From positions 54,916,555 to 54,980,554 of the forward strand of contig CM035807.1 of the NCBI GenBank assembly GCA_020466095.1: a stretch of 64,000 nucleotides of DNA. The letters run 5' to 3'. The translations under genes and the position numbers were made by a program. Shown here in pieces: positions 33,867 through 46,050 of the stretch. Source of the stretch: Chlorops oryzae (Eukaryota > Arthropoda > Insecta > Diptera > Chloropidae). The notes beneath the pieces are model-generated. The model was not told the origin of the DNA. It did no database searches and was given only the letters and a program-made list of their open reading frames with translations. Each line of letters starts with the position of its first letter. The first letter of the stretch is position 1.

Positions 33867-34430
33867 AAAAAAAAAAAATTTTTAACGTGTGCTTTAGTTC
33901 CAAATAAGGTCAAGCAAATAGAAAATGACCACAAATAAGGGCATAGAATATTATTTGCATAATCATTGTATTTGAAATGAAGCAGAAATAAATAAACTAC
34001 GAAAGGGTCCCAATTATCCACATTGACTCCTTGTGATGCAAGTGTCGCAAAGCAGTCACTGATAGTGACTTAAATGTTTTGAATCGCCTCACAACTTTCG
34101 GTAGTTGCGGAGGGCAAATTCAATAATATTTAATTGATTAGGAAGAAAAACACGTTTATTGTCATATCGAACACGCAGAGCTTCCCATGCTTAACCAAAA
34201 TTTTCTGCAGTAAGCGTTGTAGTAAGTATTTTTTCTGCATTACCCTCGGTCTTTTGCCTTAAATAATATCAATTCTGTATTGGGTTAAGGTGTATGTTCT
34301 CTATATAAATAGCAGTGAAAAGTTATCTAAACCCTGGCCATATTTCGTAGGAGCCTTCGAAGGGCTGTGTGTCACAAAGTGGAAGGTTTATGCAAGTGTG
34401 CAAAGGGGCGTGATAAAGGCAAAGAGATGT

Positions 34431-34697
34431 TTATTTAATTGTAGAATGGGTGCCAACTTTGGCAGCAGTGCTAGAAATCTGCAACATCTCGTTTGTCTTT
34501 GCCTTGCAAGAGTAAAATGCTTCGGTGAATTTATCAAATTTCGCACCAGCGGATTTTTTAAATTTATCAGTGCTTGCGTCTTCACTAGAGGCCATAGAGT
34601 CTTCGTAGGCGGTAACCAATATGTTCCACCTACAGTCTAGATCAGATCTCTTTGACTCCAGATCGCCTTGGGAGCTGCTAAGCATGCATAACAACAA
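34431..34697 (-). pseudogene. Possible retroelement Gag fragment
   Basis: An 88-codon minus-strand frame with a helical, Ala/Lys/Glu-rich sequence (LDCRWNILVTAYEDSM, AKFDKFTEAFYSC). It recalls the N-terminal helical part of BEL or gypsy Gag proteins, but I see no diagnostic motif and it may be spurious. Confidence 0.25.
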
Positions 34698-34937
34698 AGC
34701 GCATAACCTAGCTGCTCTTCCTATTTGACTTTGCTTCGTATTTTTCTCATTTATGTGTGCGCCTATTGTTAGTGAAGAGAGCTACCCACGTTTTGAGAAA
34801 TGAGCTGAACTTTAATTGTAGGCGCTACGAATAACAGGTGTATAAATTTATTAATAACTTTCATTTTGAAATAAATATATATATATATTATATAGCTAAT
34901 TAAGCGATGTTAAGTGATTGATTACTAAGAGTTTTAT

Positions 34938-35835
34938 GGTGGCGGACACGAAAAAAAAAATACAGACAATACAGTTTGGACTTCTTGAATTTATTGCATC
35001 TCCATCAAATCAACACTTGCCGATGTGTCTCATTTGTGAAAAAGTATTCAGTAAGTATTCAAGCACTTAGAACAGCTTATCTTACCAGCCATTGCGGAGG
35101 TACTTAAAAATGCATTGCACAAGCCCACACATGATATTTTAAAAAGAATACCTTTGAACAATAACACCGTTCAGAGACGCATGGACGAGATGGGACGCGA
35201 TGTGGAAAACATTTTTTGCAATTTCTTACAGACCAACAAATTCTCCCTTCAGTTGGACGAATCTACATTACCCGGCAATGAAGATCTGTTGTTAGGATAT
35301 GTTCGATATGTCAAAGATGAAAATATGTGCCAAGAACTGCTTTTTGCTCCATATTTAGAGACTGACAACAGAGGAGAATCGATTTTTCAGGCCGTGGAAC
35401 ATTTGTTTACTTACAAAGCTATTTAATGGAAGAACACTGTTTCTGTTGCCACTGATGGTGCACCATCTATGGTTGGTCGTCTACGTGGTTTTACAGCTCA
35501 TTTAAAGTGACAACTGCCCAATGTACTGGTCATTCACTGCGCAATTCGCAGGCCGCATTTAGTCGCAAAAAAGCTAAGTCCTAGATTGCATATGTCTTTA
35601 TAATATGTAATAAATGTTTCCAATAAGATTCGAAGCAATTCTTTAAACTCTCCGTTCTTTGCTCAGCTATGTCAGGAAAACGACGAGGTCTTTACTCGAT
35701 TCTGCACACTGAAGTTCGCTGACTACCAAAAGGCTCTTGCTTAGAAAGATTTTCAGCCATTTTTGAATCTGTGTTGCAGTTTTTACAAGAAAAAGATCCG
35801 CATTTGAAAGAAAATCTGACCAATTGTACAGCAGA
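34938..35835 (+). pseudogene. hAT transposase relic (ZBED/SCAND3-like)
   Basis: Starts with part of a BED zinc finger (SNQHLPMCLICEKVFS). After a shifted stretch comes IPLNNNTVQRRMDEMG, then FSLQLDESTLPG, LLGYVRYVKDENMCQELLF, then VSVATDGAPSMVGRLRGF and NVLVIHCAIRR. These are the landmarks of the hAT family found in ZBED5-like genes, with the catalytic Asp residues in LQLDES and ATDGAPSM. Several stops are present. It breaks off at about 35835 at the tail of the next element. Confidence 0.82.
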
Positions 35836-36016
35836 TATTTATGTATGTATGTATTTATTTTTTATTCAAAATTCTTAAAACTATGTTAACAATCTTTTTT
35901 TTACTAAGCAACGTAGTGAATAGACCGGCAGTAACACCATGTGTTGCGTGCCAGATTGGCTTACAATAATTATTCAAATTCACTTATAATTAATTCCCTA
36001 TATTTAAGGCAGAAAT

Positions 36017-38060
36017 CTATGTACTAAGGATTGTAAAATTTGGACCGTTTAAGATCGAAATAACCTCTTCTCGAGACAACGCTCGACTATCAAAGAACAT
36101 AGATCTGTATGCGCTAAATACGGGACAGACCCTGATAAAATGATGTGTGTTTTCCACTGCGTCCAAGTTGCAGATAGTGCATATGCCGTCAGTCTTGTCT
36201 TTAAAGGCTCTGCCATTCAGATTCAACAAAGTAGCACGTAGCACGATGCCTATAGAGTAGGCAATGAAGCTATCCACAGAGTAAGGAAAAATGTCTACGC
36301 TCAGCGACGGGTACAAATCATGAAAAGAACCTGCACGAGCGACTTCAAGATGACGTTGCATTTCCAATTGCTGGTATTTTTGTAAAAGGTCAGGTAGTGA
36401 CAATTTAAGAGACTCCAATGAGAAGTTTACGTTGCCGAGGCCACAATTAGAGAAAAGTTTACGCCACTCAGAGGCATAGTAAACATTTCTGCTAGCCACA
36501 GCCACAGCAGCCATTTTAGGAAAGCAACCCTCAGCGAGACTTAGGCAACGCAACACGTAGGAAAAATTCATATAAAGAGTGCAGGTATATAATGAGTGCA
36601 TTCCCGTTTCCAAGTGTAACAAATAATTAGGTGTGTTTGATGGTAGGAAAAGCATTTTCTTCACAAAAAATCTCAAAAGCTTCTCCACTTGCAAAAACTT
36701 CCAAATGCCCCAAACCTGCGCTCCATACAATAAAATTGACTTAGCAGCCGTCTCAAAAATTTTGAGTTTCTTAGAGAAAAAATTTTTTTTGGGTTATTTA
36801 TAAATTTAAGCCAAGAAGCGTTAATAGCGTTTTTTGATTCAGTGAGTTTGACTTCTAAATGCTGCGTGAAAGACATGTTATACTTTAACAGCACACCCAA
36901 GTATTTATACTGATTGACCGTTTCAATCAATTCGGAGCCAAAGTTCCACTGATAACTCGAAGAGATTCTCGAGCCTCTTCTGAAGACCATTACTTCAGAT
37001 TTAGTTAGGTTGACCGTGAGCCCCCAGCGAAGACAGTATTCATGAAGAGCATTAATCATAGTTTGCAAGCCCCTAGGAGAGTCAGCGAAACCAAGTCATC
37101 AGCATACATCAACAATTTGATCCTAGCATCACCAAGGAGCACACCACCCGGAAGAGACTCCTCTAAATCGTTCACGTAAAGATCAAAAAGTGTTGGACTC
37201 AACAGGCAACCTTGACGCACACCGTGTGCTGTCAAGAAGCTAGACGATAGTCTACCATTAAACCAAACTTGGTTCTCTGTTCTACTATAGATGCGAGAAA
37301 GAATGTCGACCACATAACTCGACATACCCAAGCGTAGCAATTTGTAGAACAAGCAGTGTCTGGGAATGGAATCGAAAGCACAAGTGAAATCCACGAAAAA
37401 ACTAAACACCTTTTTATTTCCAGCGAAATGAAAGTGAATAGTGGATATGAGAGTAAAGATGTTGTCGATAGTGGAGTATCCCCTACGAAAACCCGCTTGG
37501 GTCTCAGTTAATATCTTACAACGATCGATCCAGTCAGTAATTCTCCTCAGTAAGATGCCAGTGAAGATCTTATAAAGACAATCCAGCATGGACAGTCCGC
37601 GGTAGTTTGAAAGCACTCCCCGATCGCCTTTCTTAAAAAGTGGGACAGTAATTGCCTGACTAAATGATGAAGGTATTTGCTTTTTGAGAAAAATAAAGTT
37701 TAAGAGAGTTAAGAGCTCAGAACAGAATGTTGCCGGAGCATTTTTATAGAACTCATAGCTGATTCGATCAAATCCCGGAGCTTTATTCGATTTAGCTTTT
37801 TGCAACACTGCTTTAAGTTCGTAAGCGTCAAAAGGAGCATCCAAAAAGAGGTCATTATTACATTGTGGGAAAACTGGGGGGTTAGCAATAGGGTGTGTGC
37901 TGGTACCTACAGACTCAAAATGATTACGAAAATCTTCGGGAGATAAGTCAGATGCATAATTTGGTGATTTGGTTTTTAGGCTATTAGCCAACTTCCACCT
38001 AGCTAGCATTTTTAACGCAATTAAGTCGTTCTAGCACACACACGTGATATTCTTATTTCT
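36017..38060 (-). pseudogene. Non-LTR ORF2: reverse transcriptase and C-terminal zinc motif
   Basis: RT motifs in order are APGFDRISYEFYKN, LSNYRGLSMLDCLYKIF, TQAGFRRGYSTIDNIF, FVDFTCAFDSIPRH, GVRQGCLLSP and the catalytic LMYADDLVSL (about 37100). Frameshifts follow near 37065 and 36700. Thumb-type sequence (NQYKYLGVLLKYNMSF) and a C-terminal CTIC...HHFIRVC zinc motif (about 36150) come after them. The frame is broken at least twice, so it is inactive. Confidence 0.9.
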
Positions 38061-38377
38061 TTCTCTTGCACAATTTCGCATATCGATAGCTTCGGATAGA
38101 AAGGGCGTAACTCATTATTTTTCTACTTTACAGGAGAAGGAAAAAACTTCATAAAATCGCAAAGGTTAGATATTTAAAAAAAGTTTAAACGCAAAGTCAA
38201 TTAAATACTACGCACGAAATTTGTTTTAGGCTTGAATTTTTATTTTTTCTGTGTTTCAAACAGTTTTCTGAGTTAGGGCTTTTTGATATCAATTTTCGTT
38301 CAAAACACGTGAGTTAGGTCTTTGTACGCAAAGTTTAAAATATAAATAAAATTATAAGATGCGATCCAGCACTATAC

Positions 38378-38619
38378 TATAACCAATAATATCGGTTAGT
38401 GGTTTCTATTGATAAAATTAATTCAAAACAAATATTTTTTGAACACATTATTCACTGTTTTCACGTTCGTGTCTTGAGTCTTTGCATGCATACAGACCAA
38501 GAGAGACATGCAAAGACTTAAGAAAGGAACGTGAAAACAGTGAATAATGCGTTCCAAAAAATATTTGTTTTGAATTAATTTTATGAATAGAAACCACTAA
38601 CCGATTTTAATGGTTATAG
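38378..38619. repeat. Foldback: 110-bp inverted repeat with 18-bp loop
   Basis: Arms at 38378-38488 and 38507-38619 are nearly complementary, from CTATAACCA at the left tip to TGGTTATAG at the right. The inner part (ACGTTCGTGTCTTGAGTCTTTGC) is almost the motif of the inverted repeat at 16249-16326. It would form a strong hairpin as RNA or single-stranded DNA. Confidence 0.88.
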
Positions 38620-38930
38620 TCTCAAAAAACTCGTCATAGATTGAGGTTTGCGGCATTTGAGTAGAAAATTTATTTTTTTTCTACTAGGGTCATTATTTGG
38701 TCAGTTAGGGGATGGAACCCAAAATTCAGTTTTAAAAAAAATAATAATTATAACATATTATTAAAACATACCAAAAACGAATCCAATATTCTTCATATTA
38801 GGCTCGTTTAAAAGGTACTTGTGTAAATTTTTCGAATATACATACTGAACATGCTCGTTCTTGTTCCTACGGCATCTATATTATAGATTGAAGTTCGTGA
38901 GGCATTTTTCTTTAATTTAAGCCTATTTTT

Positions 38931-39375
38931 GTATGGGGACCCCCCTAAGGAGGGGAGATAGAGGGTAGGTATGTTTAAAGAAAATACTTGGGATAAAAAA
39001 ATAATGGGGGTCGGTCATATATATCAGCCCCCTAGGAGGGGTTGGACTGTAGTGACAGGCATTTTGTCTGAAATTGTGATAAAATTAAGGTAATTTTGTA
39101 TGGGTGACCCCCTAAGGAGGGGAGATAGGGGGTCAGTATGTTGGGAAAAAATGTTAATGAGACAAAGTTAATGGGGGTCGGTCAAACATTTGACTCCTCT
39201 AGCGGCACTCTGGGGCTAGTTAGGACAGTGGGGGGAAAATACATAAAAAAATTACTTTTGTATTGGAGCCCCCTTAAGGAGTGGAGATAGGGGGAAGGTA
39301 TTTTTGGATAAATTGTTGGGAATAAAAAAATAATGGTAGTTGGTCCTACATTTGACCCCTCTAGGAGCTACTCTG
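38931..39375. repeat. Three tandem units of about 165 bp
   Basis: Units begin near 38931, 39098 and 39260. Each has TATGG-GACCCCCTAAGGAGGGGAGATAG-like sequence, then ATAAAAAAATAATGGGGGTCGGTC, then a CCCCTAGGAGGG-type palindrome. They are diverged, so the array is not recent. Confidence 0.75.
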
Positions 39376-39810
39376 CTTACAGTAACATCAAAAATTTGGA
39401 AAAAAATCAAAAATTAAATTTTTCAAATGACTTGATGCGTGACATTTTTTTACAAAATAACCTTAAAATTAGTATTTTATGAAGCCTGTAATAAAAGTTC
39501 ATCGTACTATGATACAGGAAAAGAGTTTCAAAAAAAGTCATCACCCTAATGCACACGCACAGTTATGAATGTTAATTTATAGGTCTCGCCATCACTGGCG
39601 TAGTTGAACGTCTTTTTGAGAGTTAGGGCTTTTTTCTTTCGCAAAATTGTTCGCTATGAGTTAGGGCTTTTTTAAAAGTAACTATAACTTCGGTATTTTC
39701 AATCAAAGGTCGTCAATTTTTTTGGAGGGGGTGTATTTGAGAGTCGACCATCAGAAAATGCAAAAATCTCGTTTTAAAAAAAAAATGAGTTACGCCCTTT
39801 CTATCCGAAG

Positions 39811-40920
39811 CTAACGATATGCTGTTCGATATCGGCAGTACTGAACCCTGAAAGTATCTATACTCAATTTGCGAACTAGATTAAGGCATCTAAGCATTTT
39901 CCTATGAAGATTTTCACATTGACTGTCAAACCAAGGGTTTTTGAGAGCAAATTGCTTTATACGGGACTTCGCCGTAATGGCGTTCTTTATCTTGTCGATC
40001 AAATTTTTAACTTTATCATCAATTCTTACATCAGAGAAAATATATTCGGTACCAGCGACGGCTTCTAACGCCGAGAAATATATCGCAGCCGAATTAGGAC
40101 ACCATTTAAACTTGGGAGGAAAAACATTTAAGCTAGGACCGGCAGCAATTTCAACAGGTAGCTCCAAAGCAAGCGAAAGAGGCATATGGTCAGAGTACTC
40201 CCTTTCCACAATGTTAAAACTCTTTAAAAACTTAAGTAAACTGAATGAGCAGATCGCATAATCGATCACCGAGATTCCTTGGCCACCACAAAACGTGAGC
40301 TCACCCCCGGTGTCACCGAAAAACCAACCATTTAAAACTACACCTCCAATGTCTTCCAAGAGACCTAATAATTTTTGGCCTTTATAGTCGATGACCAAGT
40401 CCTTTGATACTCTGCTAGCCAAGATGTTCGAAAGACCACTCAATAGCTCGTCATTTAGAAGTTGTTGAGTGCCCACGCTCGCGTTAAGGTCACCAACTAA
40501 AATAAATGGAGAAGTGATTTTATTAATAAAGCATGCCAGAGAATCGAAATCGGGTCCCCAATTTGTACAATTCAAGTAGCAAGGTACAATAAGAAAACAC
40601 ACATCATTAGCGGTCACTGAGAGCGCAGTGTAGTTATAATCAGAAACGAACTTGAGTGTCAAATTTGCCAAATCTTTTCTGAAACCAAATAAACAACCCC
40701 CGCTTGCACGCCCCGCATTTCTGATTTTTCTCGCATCAATCCACTGGAGTACATAATTGTTGAAAAAGGAAACAAATCTATGCCTATCAGAGTAAAGAAC
40801 ATGTGTTTCATAGAGAAAAAATATTTCATAATAGTTAACAAAACTGTAGAACTTACTAAAATTATTCTTACTATTTAAGTTAACCACGTTCTACGACAGC
40901 AACTTCAGGCCAAGGGGTTG
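39811..40920 (-). pseudogene. Non-LTR ORF2: APE-type endonuclease
   Basis: The N-terminal motif reads NVVNLNSKNNFSKFY, preceded by an in-frame stop where a Trp is usual. Further motifs are FFLYETHVL (catalytic Glu), ASGGCLFGF, FILVGDLNASVG and YSDHMPLSLAL (catalytic His). It ends at 39811 at the inverted-repeat insertion and continues as RT at 38060. Except for the start region it is one open frame of about 358 codons. Confidence 0.87.
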
Positions 40921-41790
40921 CTATTGCGTAGAGAGCGGAGTCACATTTGTGACAGCATCAGATAATGTCCTCACATTGGGTGCAACCACTATATCATATC
41001 CCAAGTTTCCTTTGCCCAGCAAAAAACTCAATATCTCTGCGTCTCCCGAGCTGGACGCCACGATGTTATCATCCTTGAAATAAAATGGGCGGTCGTTAAC
41101 GAAGATGGAGAACTCACCCAGTCGAATTTGAGCGCCGCACCAAATATCATTCAGCTTCCTAGAGAGCGTCCGCAACTTATAACGCTTATCGCGTTCACTA
41201 GCAGTATAGTCTCTTTGAATGTATATTTTCGTGTTTTTGAGCTTGCTCCGCTGTTTGATCAGAGTGTCCACGATGCTGGAATCAAACGTTTCAAAAATGT
41301 ACGTGTTCGTCTTCCTAATATGCGCTTTGATACGAAAATGAACCGCCACAGTCGTCAGTTTGGAGCATAAACCATCGAACTCGCGGGCTGCTTCGGGGCG
41401 GTTTAAGCTTACAAGCCCCCTTACTGTGACATTTGCGCGCCTGCTGGCTCTCTCGATCATTTCCATTCTTTGTTGCATTTGGTCCATTTCTTTACGCAAG
41501 AGTTTGTTTTCATTTTGCAGCACATCCATCGCCTCATGAATACCAGTCAAATCATCCTTTTTCGCAACATTAACAAGTTTACGGTCCAGGACCAGTTCCA
41601 TAGTTGCCCAAGAGAAAACATTCCCAGATTTCGTGTCACTAAGTTGTGAAGAAGAAGCACCATGTCCGTCCGACATTGTAGGTGCAGCAGCAGAGGGATC
41701 TTCAGGCAGAGTTATTCTTTTCGACGAGTTAAATTGAAGAGTCTCCGGCGCTGTTTGCAGAAAACCACGCTTGTTCTTCCTCATATGCAC
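40921..41790 (-). CDS. Non-LTR ORF1 protein (coiled coil and RRM-like), 289 aa
   Basis: An uninterrupted frame whose start codon is at 41788-41790. Residues around 85-120 form a heptad-like coiled coil (LQNENKLLRKEMDQMQQRME). An RRM-like stretch follows (NVTVRGL), then a basic C-terminal domain (YTASERDKRYKLRTLSRKL). This resembles L1-type ORF1p, a trimeric RNA-binding chaperone. ORF2 follows directly on the same strand. The start could be a few codons downstream. Confidence 0.78.
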   Translation of the reverse strand: MHMRKNKRGFLQTAPETLQFNSSKRITLPEDPSAAAPTMSDGHGASSSQLSDTKSGNVFSWATMELVLDRKLVNVAKKDDLTGIHEAMDVLQNENKLLRKEMDQMQQRMEMIERASRRANVTVRGLVSLNRPEAAREFDGLCSKLTTVAVHFRIKAHIRKTNTYIFETFDSSIVDTLIKQRSKLKNTKIYIQRDYTASERDKRYKLRTLSRKLNDIWCGAQIRLGEFSIFVNDRPFYFKDDNIVASSSGDAEILSFLLGKGNLGYDIVVAPNVRTLSDAVTNVTPLSTQ

Positions 41791-41880
41791 ACAGCCAGCT
41801 GCGTCGGCAGAGACTAAAGCTTAATCCAAATTTATATTGATTCAATATTTAAATATTGACAAAACGGCGACAGTTGGCAG

Positions 41881-44800
41881 AGTGACGATCGACCAAACTA
41901 TATTTTATCAACAAATACGTGAATAAAACACGTTTTTTGATTAAATTAATGTAAATTTTTGCGGAGCCAAAAAATAAACAGCTGTTAACAGCGCGAGTGT
42001 AGAGTTGCCTATTGCAACAGATATTTATTACTTGACTGATATCTTTGGAGTTTTCAACACAGTTAATTTGTAACTGCAGGGTAAGGATCTTAAATTGATA
42101 AAAACTAAATCAATAATACCTGGCCACCTGGGCCCCTGGCTACGTGCCTCGTAGCAGCTGTTTTAAAAAAAGTCTTAAAAGAATGTAATTTGGACATGGG
42201 GGTAAGAGGTAACAGTTCATTTTGGAAAAAGGGTCACTTTTACAAAAAAGGTTGGGGATGCCTGGTTTAGATCACAACGCTGTTCGTGACTTCTTGAGAA
42301 CGAGAAGGGATGCAGTGAGTTAAAATGTGCCAGAATATGCAAGTTCAGCATTAAAAAAACACCAAAACAACGAGAAGTCATCTCTAGGACAGAGCCAGAG
42401 CGGCATACCGTCGGAAGCAGAGCAAGACTTAAAAAGTAAAAGATTCGCACTTGCGCGTGAATGGTCGCCTGGAATTCAGCAGCATCGGGTGCGCGAAGAG
42501 CTATGAAAGTGGAAAATTTAAAAATAAAGTGGACTACATGACAAGTAGTTTGAGCAATGGAGATACTAAACTTGGGCAAGAGCGTTCTAGCAACAACAAC
42601 AAAAAGAACACCAAGACTAAAGGATAGCGTTGCAAATTATCATCGAAGCGCCGAGGCGTTTCGGATTGGCAAGTCATCGTGATGAAATGCATGGCTCGCA
42701 CTTTTTCTCTATTTAAACAGCGCACTAACGATTGGAAAGTAAGGTTCTATCAGACGCGAAAATAAGCACACAGCACACATCCTCACGGGCCATGGCCCAT
42801 AGCAATTAGTAAGCAAGTGTATGAAATAAAATATACATTTAACTAATGAACATAAATAAAGTATATAATTCGCATTCAACGAATTGGAAAAAGGCAGTTG
42901 GTACTCCCGTCACGAGGCGGCATGAACAAAATTTGCATTATATTTTTTCGTTTGTTTTGTTTGAACACTACATCAGTTTTTTCAGAGCAGCAAAAGCTGC
43001 GGGGAGCCTCACCACGTTTGTATAAGACAAAACAAACTCAAAGGAAAGTAGATATTGTGAGTGCTTGTAATTGTATTTTGCTGTAGTTGAAGTTGTTTAT
43101 ATTCTTGATGGCTGTGAAAATTGGTTTCTCATGTAGATGTGTGGTTTGAACCTGATTTCAGTTTCAAATAACGGAAATTTGAGAAGACATTTATATCATT
43201 TGGTAGACGTGGAAATAAATTGTGACTTCAGGGAAAAGACTTCATAGCTCTTTTAGTTAACATATGGTTATTGTAATTTCTCGTTTGAATGCATATGGCT
43301 ACAGCTGGATTACTGGTCAAGTACAATGTTACATTAAATCGATTTTCTCTCTTTATAAATCGACTGATAGTCTCTATCCGATGCGACCGAAATTTCAAAA
43401 AATTGGTCCACACATAAATCTAAAGACAGTCAAAGTTCGTTTTCTTAATTCTTTGCCACTAAAAATTAACTCTCCAGATTCGTAGCGACACTTGAGTTTT
43501 GAACTTTTAGAAGTTGTATAGTTAAAACAAACAAAACAATTTCTTCCCACTCCCGAGGTAATATGTTTTTTACACAACTGAGTATTATATTACAAGTTAT
43601 CCGGTCACGAATAATGCAGTTTTTAATTTTATTTTTAAAAAACCTACTAAAATTTGCAGGCCAAATTATAAACTAATACGTAAAAAACAACAATTTTTTA
43701 ACATTTTATGTTGTTAAATTGTGGTTTTTTTAATTAAACATGCAGAGGATTTACCACGAATATACAACAAGAAAGCATTTTGAATATATACTAGATGCTA
43801 TTTTCTCTGCAACGCATTAATTATGTAGGTTATAACAAGACACAACACCAGCATCCGTTTTTCGAACCCCCTTTTTTCGGTGCTGGCGTCATCATCGAGT
43901 CAGTTTTTTGAGCTACCATCATTTGTTTGCCAAATTGAATCTTGCTTCACCAAATGCTACTATTTGCTGAAAAAAGACTTAAGTTAAGGGCAAATACATC
44001 ATGTGCAGGACCATAGCAATAGGTGCAGCAATAGGACGAAGGCAATGGTAATACTCTTGTGATAGAGAAAGCCCCACATTTTCCACAATCATGTAAATTA
44101 CCTTAAGTATCGAACAGTAGTTGGTGAAAAGAAACGGACATTGTTATTTTATGTACCTACCGCATCCGACATGAGTTTTGCCCACGGTTTAGGGACATGT
44201 GAGCCACTCGCTGCAGGGAATACACCCATTAACTGTTCCAGCGGGTTGAACTGAAATTATACAATGATGAATATTATTTTAAAGTTGGTTTTCTGAAGAA
44301 GACACAAAAACATATAAACAGCAAACTCCCGTAAAAACTAAGTCTCACTGAAGCTAGTTAGGAGAAGTTAACAGCAATTTTGCTTCCATCGAAATTCAGT
44401 TTTTTGAGTTTGCATTAAATTTCAAATTTCTCGCAGCTTTGCAGGATTTTCGTTTGCATTTATTAAACGTACACATATGCAAAAGCCAATTCTATTTTTT
44501 TAGGCAAAACATGAATGATTTTATCCGACGGGTATACGGGAGATTTTTTGTCACAAGTTAAACTCTATATAAATTTTAGCAACTAATATGCGAACTAAGA
44601 ACTACCAACTTAAATTTTAATTTTTGCTATATTTATACACACATACATAAATAAACATAAATTTTTTGGTCTCCTCCCTTCGAAAAAAGGAACAGCTTAG
44701 AAAACAAATCGTTGGATCCTTCCACTTTCAACATTTAGAAAATGGAAAATAAAGAATTTTATATGATGAGGTTTTGATTTGAATCTCAAGGATAACTTTG

Positions 44801-45490
44801 AATCTTGTATTGAAAGGAATGACGTTCGGCCTAACTTCATGCAGTCAAAGAAAGAAGCTAAAAACACATTTCTTCATTCCTTTTCCTAAAACTTCCTGAA
44901 ATTCTAGACCAACGCTCATTCCAAATCAAGCCGCAAAAAGCTGTTCTCGCTTATTTTGAAGGCATCAAGTTTACATGTTCTTCCTCATTGTTAGATAAAG
45001 CCAAAAAGATAGATTAAACCATTAAAGCCAACTAACTTCATAGTCAGAACAAATTGTTTCCCGAGTGCTTCCCCTTACCTAGCATTTGCATATGGGTTAA
45101 AATAAGTAAAAGGTTTGCTTTCAAAACGAAAACTAAATTATCCAAAAGAAAACAAAGAAAAACAATTGTTAACAAAATTCAATGTAGTTTGGCTAAAACA
45201 AAGCGCCTAACTTGCGGTGAATGTAAAGCTTACATAAATGAAATACACACATTCGAAAAAACCAGCAATGTGGAATTTTGCGACGGCATGACCTTTATGT
45301 TCATGAAGTAACAATGAGTTTTAAAATCGTACACTTGTATTGAATGCAACTATGTATAAATTAGTATTCATTCACATGCATTGACCCATGTCACAGACCA
45401 CGATGTTGCTCTGTAGTAGTGAAATATTGGTGAAGAAATATATGTCTGTAATTAATTCCGCATGCATGGAATAGTTTAGTAAAATTAAAA
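41881..45490. other. Long unassigned stretch
   Basis: About 3.6 kb of AT-rich sequence in which I recognise no coding region or complete repeat. Short open frames (for example 42217-42579 and 45054-45311) lack known motifs. Confidence 0.5.
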
Positions 45491-46050
45491 GAAAGCTTAA
45501 ATACTCATTTCATCTACCGCATCACGCTGTTTTGTGGCCTGAAAGCACGTCGACTTAGGCGAGAGTGGTCTTAACTAGTCACAAAAAAGTACCTCTTAGC
45601 TGTCGCTGATTGGTGTTCTGTAGGTGGAAGCCGACTTTGTCATCCTGTGGCTAAACTGGCGCACTTACTGCGTCTTCAGCCCTTTCTACAACTCTTATTC
45701 CTAGATGATCGCAACCCGCCTTTTTAAGAATTTGAACTCAAGTTCATCACCTTTGAAGTCAACTGCACTCCATTCCAGGCGATCCAAACGCTTCATCAAC
45801 TAAATGATGACACCATCAACTCAGCTCCCCGTGCAGCGTTCACGTTTAAAAAGGAAACTTATGTGGACGGTGTATTGCCAGGAGGCCTCACACATGTTGA
45901 AGCTCTTGACACCCATACGCACGCTTGCACCAGCAGGGTTCCCACTACGGAAAATCACATCAAAACAACAGGATCTGCTAGCAAATATTACAGCAACGGA
46001 TTTTCTAGTCACGATGACTGTTTTTACTATCGCTTGTCTGCCATGCACAC
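45490..46050 (+). pseudogene. BEL/Pao reverse transcriptase relic
   Basis: Decayed frames read FHLPHHAVLWPEST, then ILWLNWRTY, FEVNCTPFQAIQTLHQL and ETYVDGVLPGGLTHVE. They align in order with the intact BEL Pol ([40 protein letters not shown]). The catalytic YVDD has become YVDG. It is an isolated fragment on the opposite strand to the other BEL elements. Confidence 0.82.

Larger units (their letters stand above)
38078..39822. mobile_element. Unclassified TIR element inserted in the non-LTR ORF2
   Basis: Bounded by inverted repeats of about 38 bp: GCATATCG, one variable base, then TAGCTTCGGATAGAAAGGGCGTAACTCATT-like sequence, inverted at 39783-39822. It separates the endonuclease and RT parts of ORF2. 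Inside are a foldback (38378-38619), three tandem C/G-rich units (38931-39375) and several GAGTTAGGGCTTTT motifs that echo the terminal GAGTTACGCCCTTT. There is no transposase. I cannot assign a superfamily or a clean target duplication. Confidence 0.7.
35838..41880 (-). mobile_element. L1/CR1-type non-LTR retrotransposon, split by an insertion
   Basis: A minus-strand element with a coiled-coil/RRM-type ORF1 (40921-41790), an ORF2 with APE endonuclease (39811-40920), and RT with a C-terminal CCHC motif (36017-38060). It ends in a short TACA-type microsatellite (about 35838-35855), a CR1-like 3' end. A terminal-inverted-repeat element (about 38078-39822) separates endonuclease from RT. The 5' limit is not clear. 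The clade is uncertain: L1-like ORF1 folds occur in the L2/CR1/Crack/Daphne group. Confidence 0.8.

Noticed and set aside
38878..39375. CRISPR-like or satellite array
   Set aside because: Three diverged units of 165 bp without spacers, inside a TIR element of a eukaryote: an ordinary tandem duplication.
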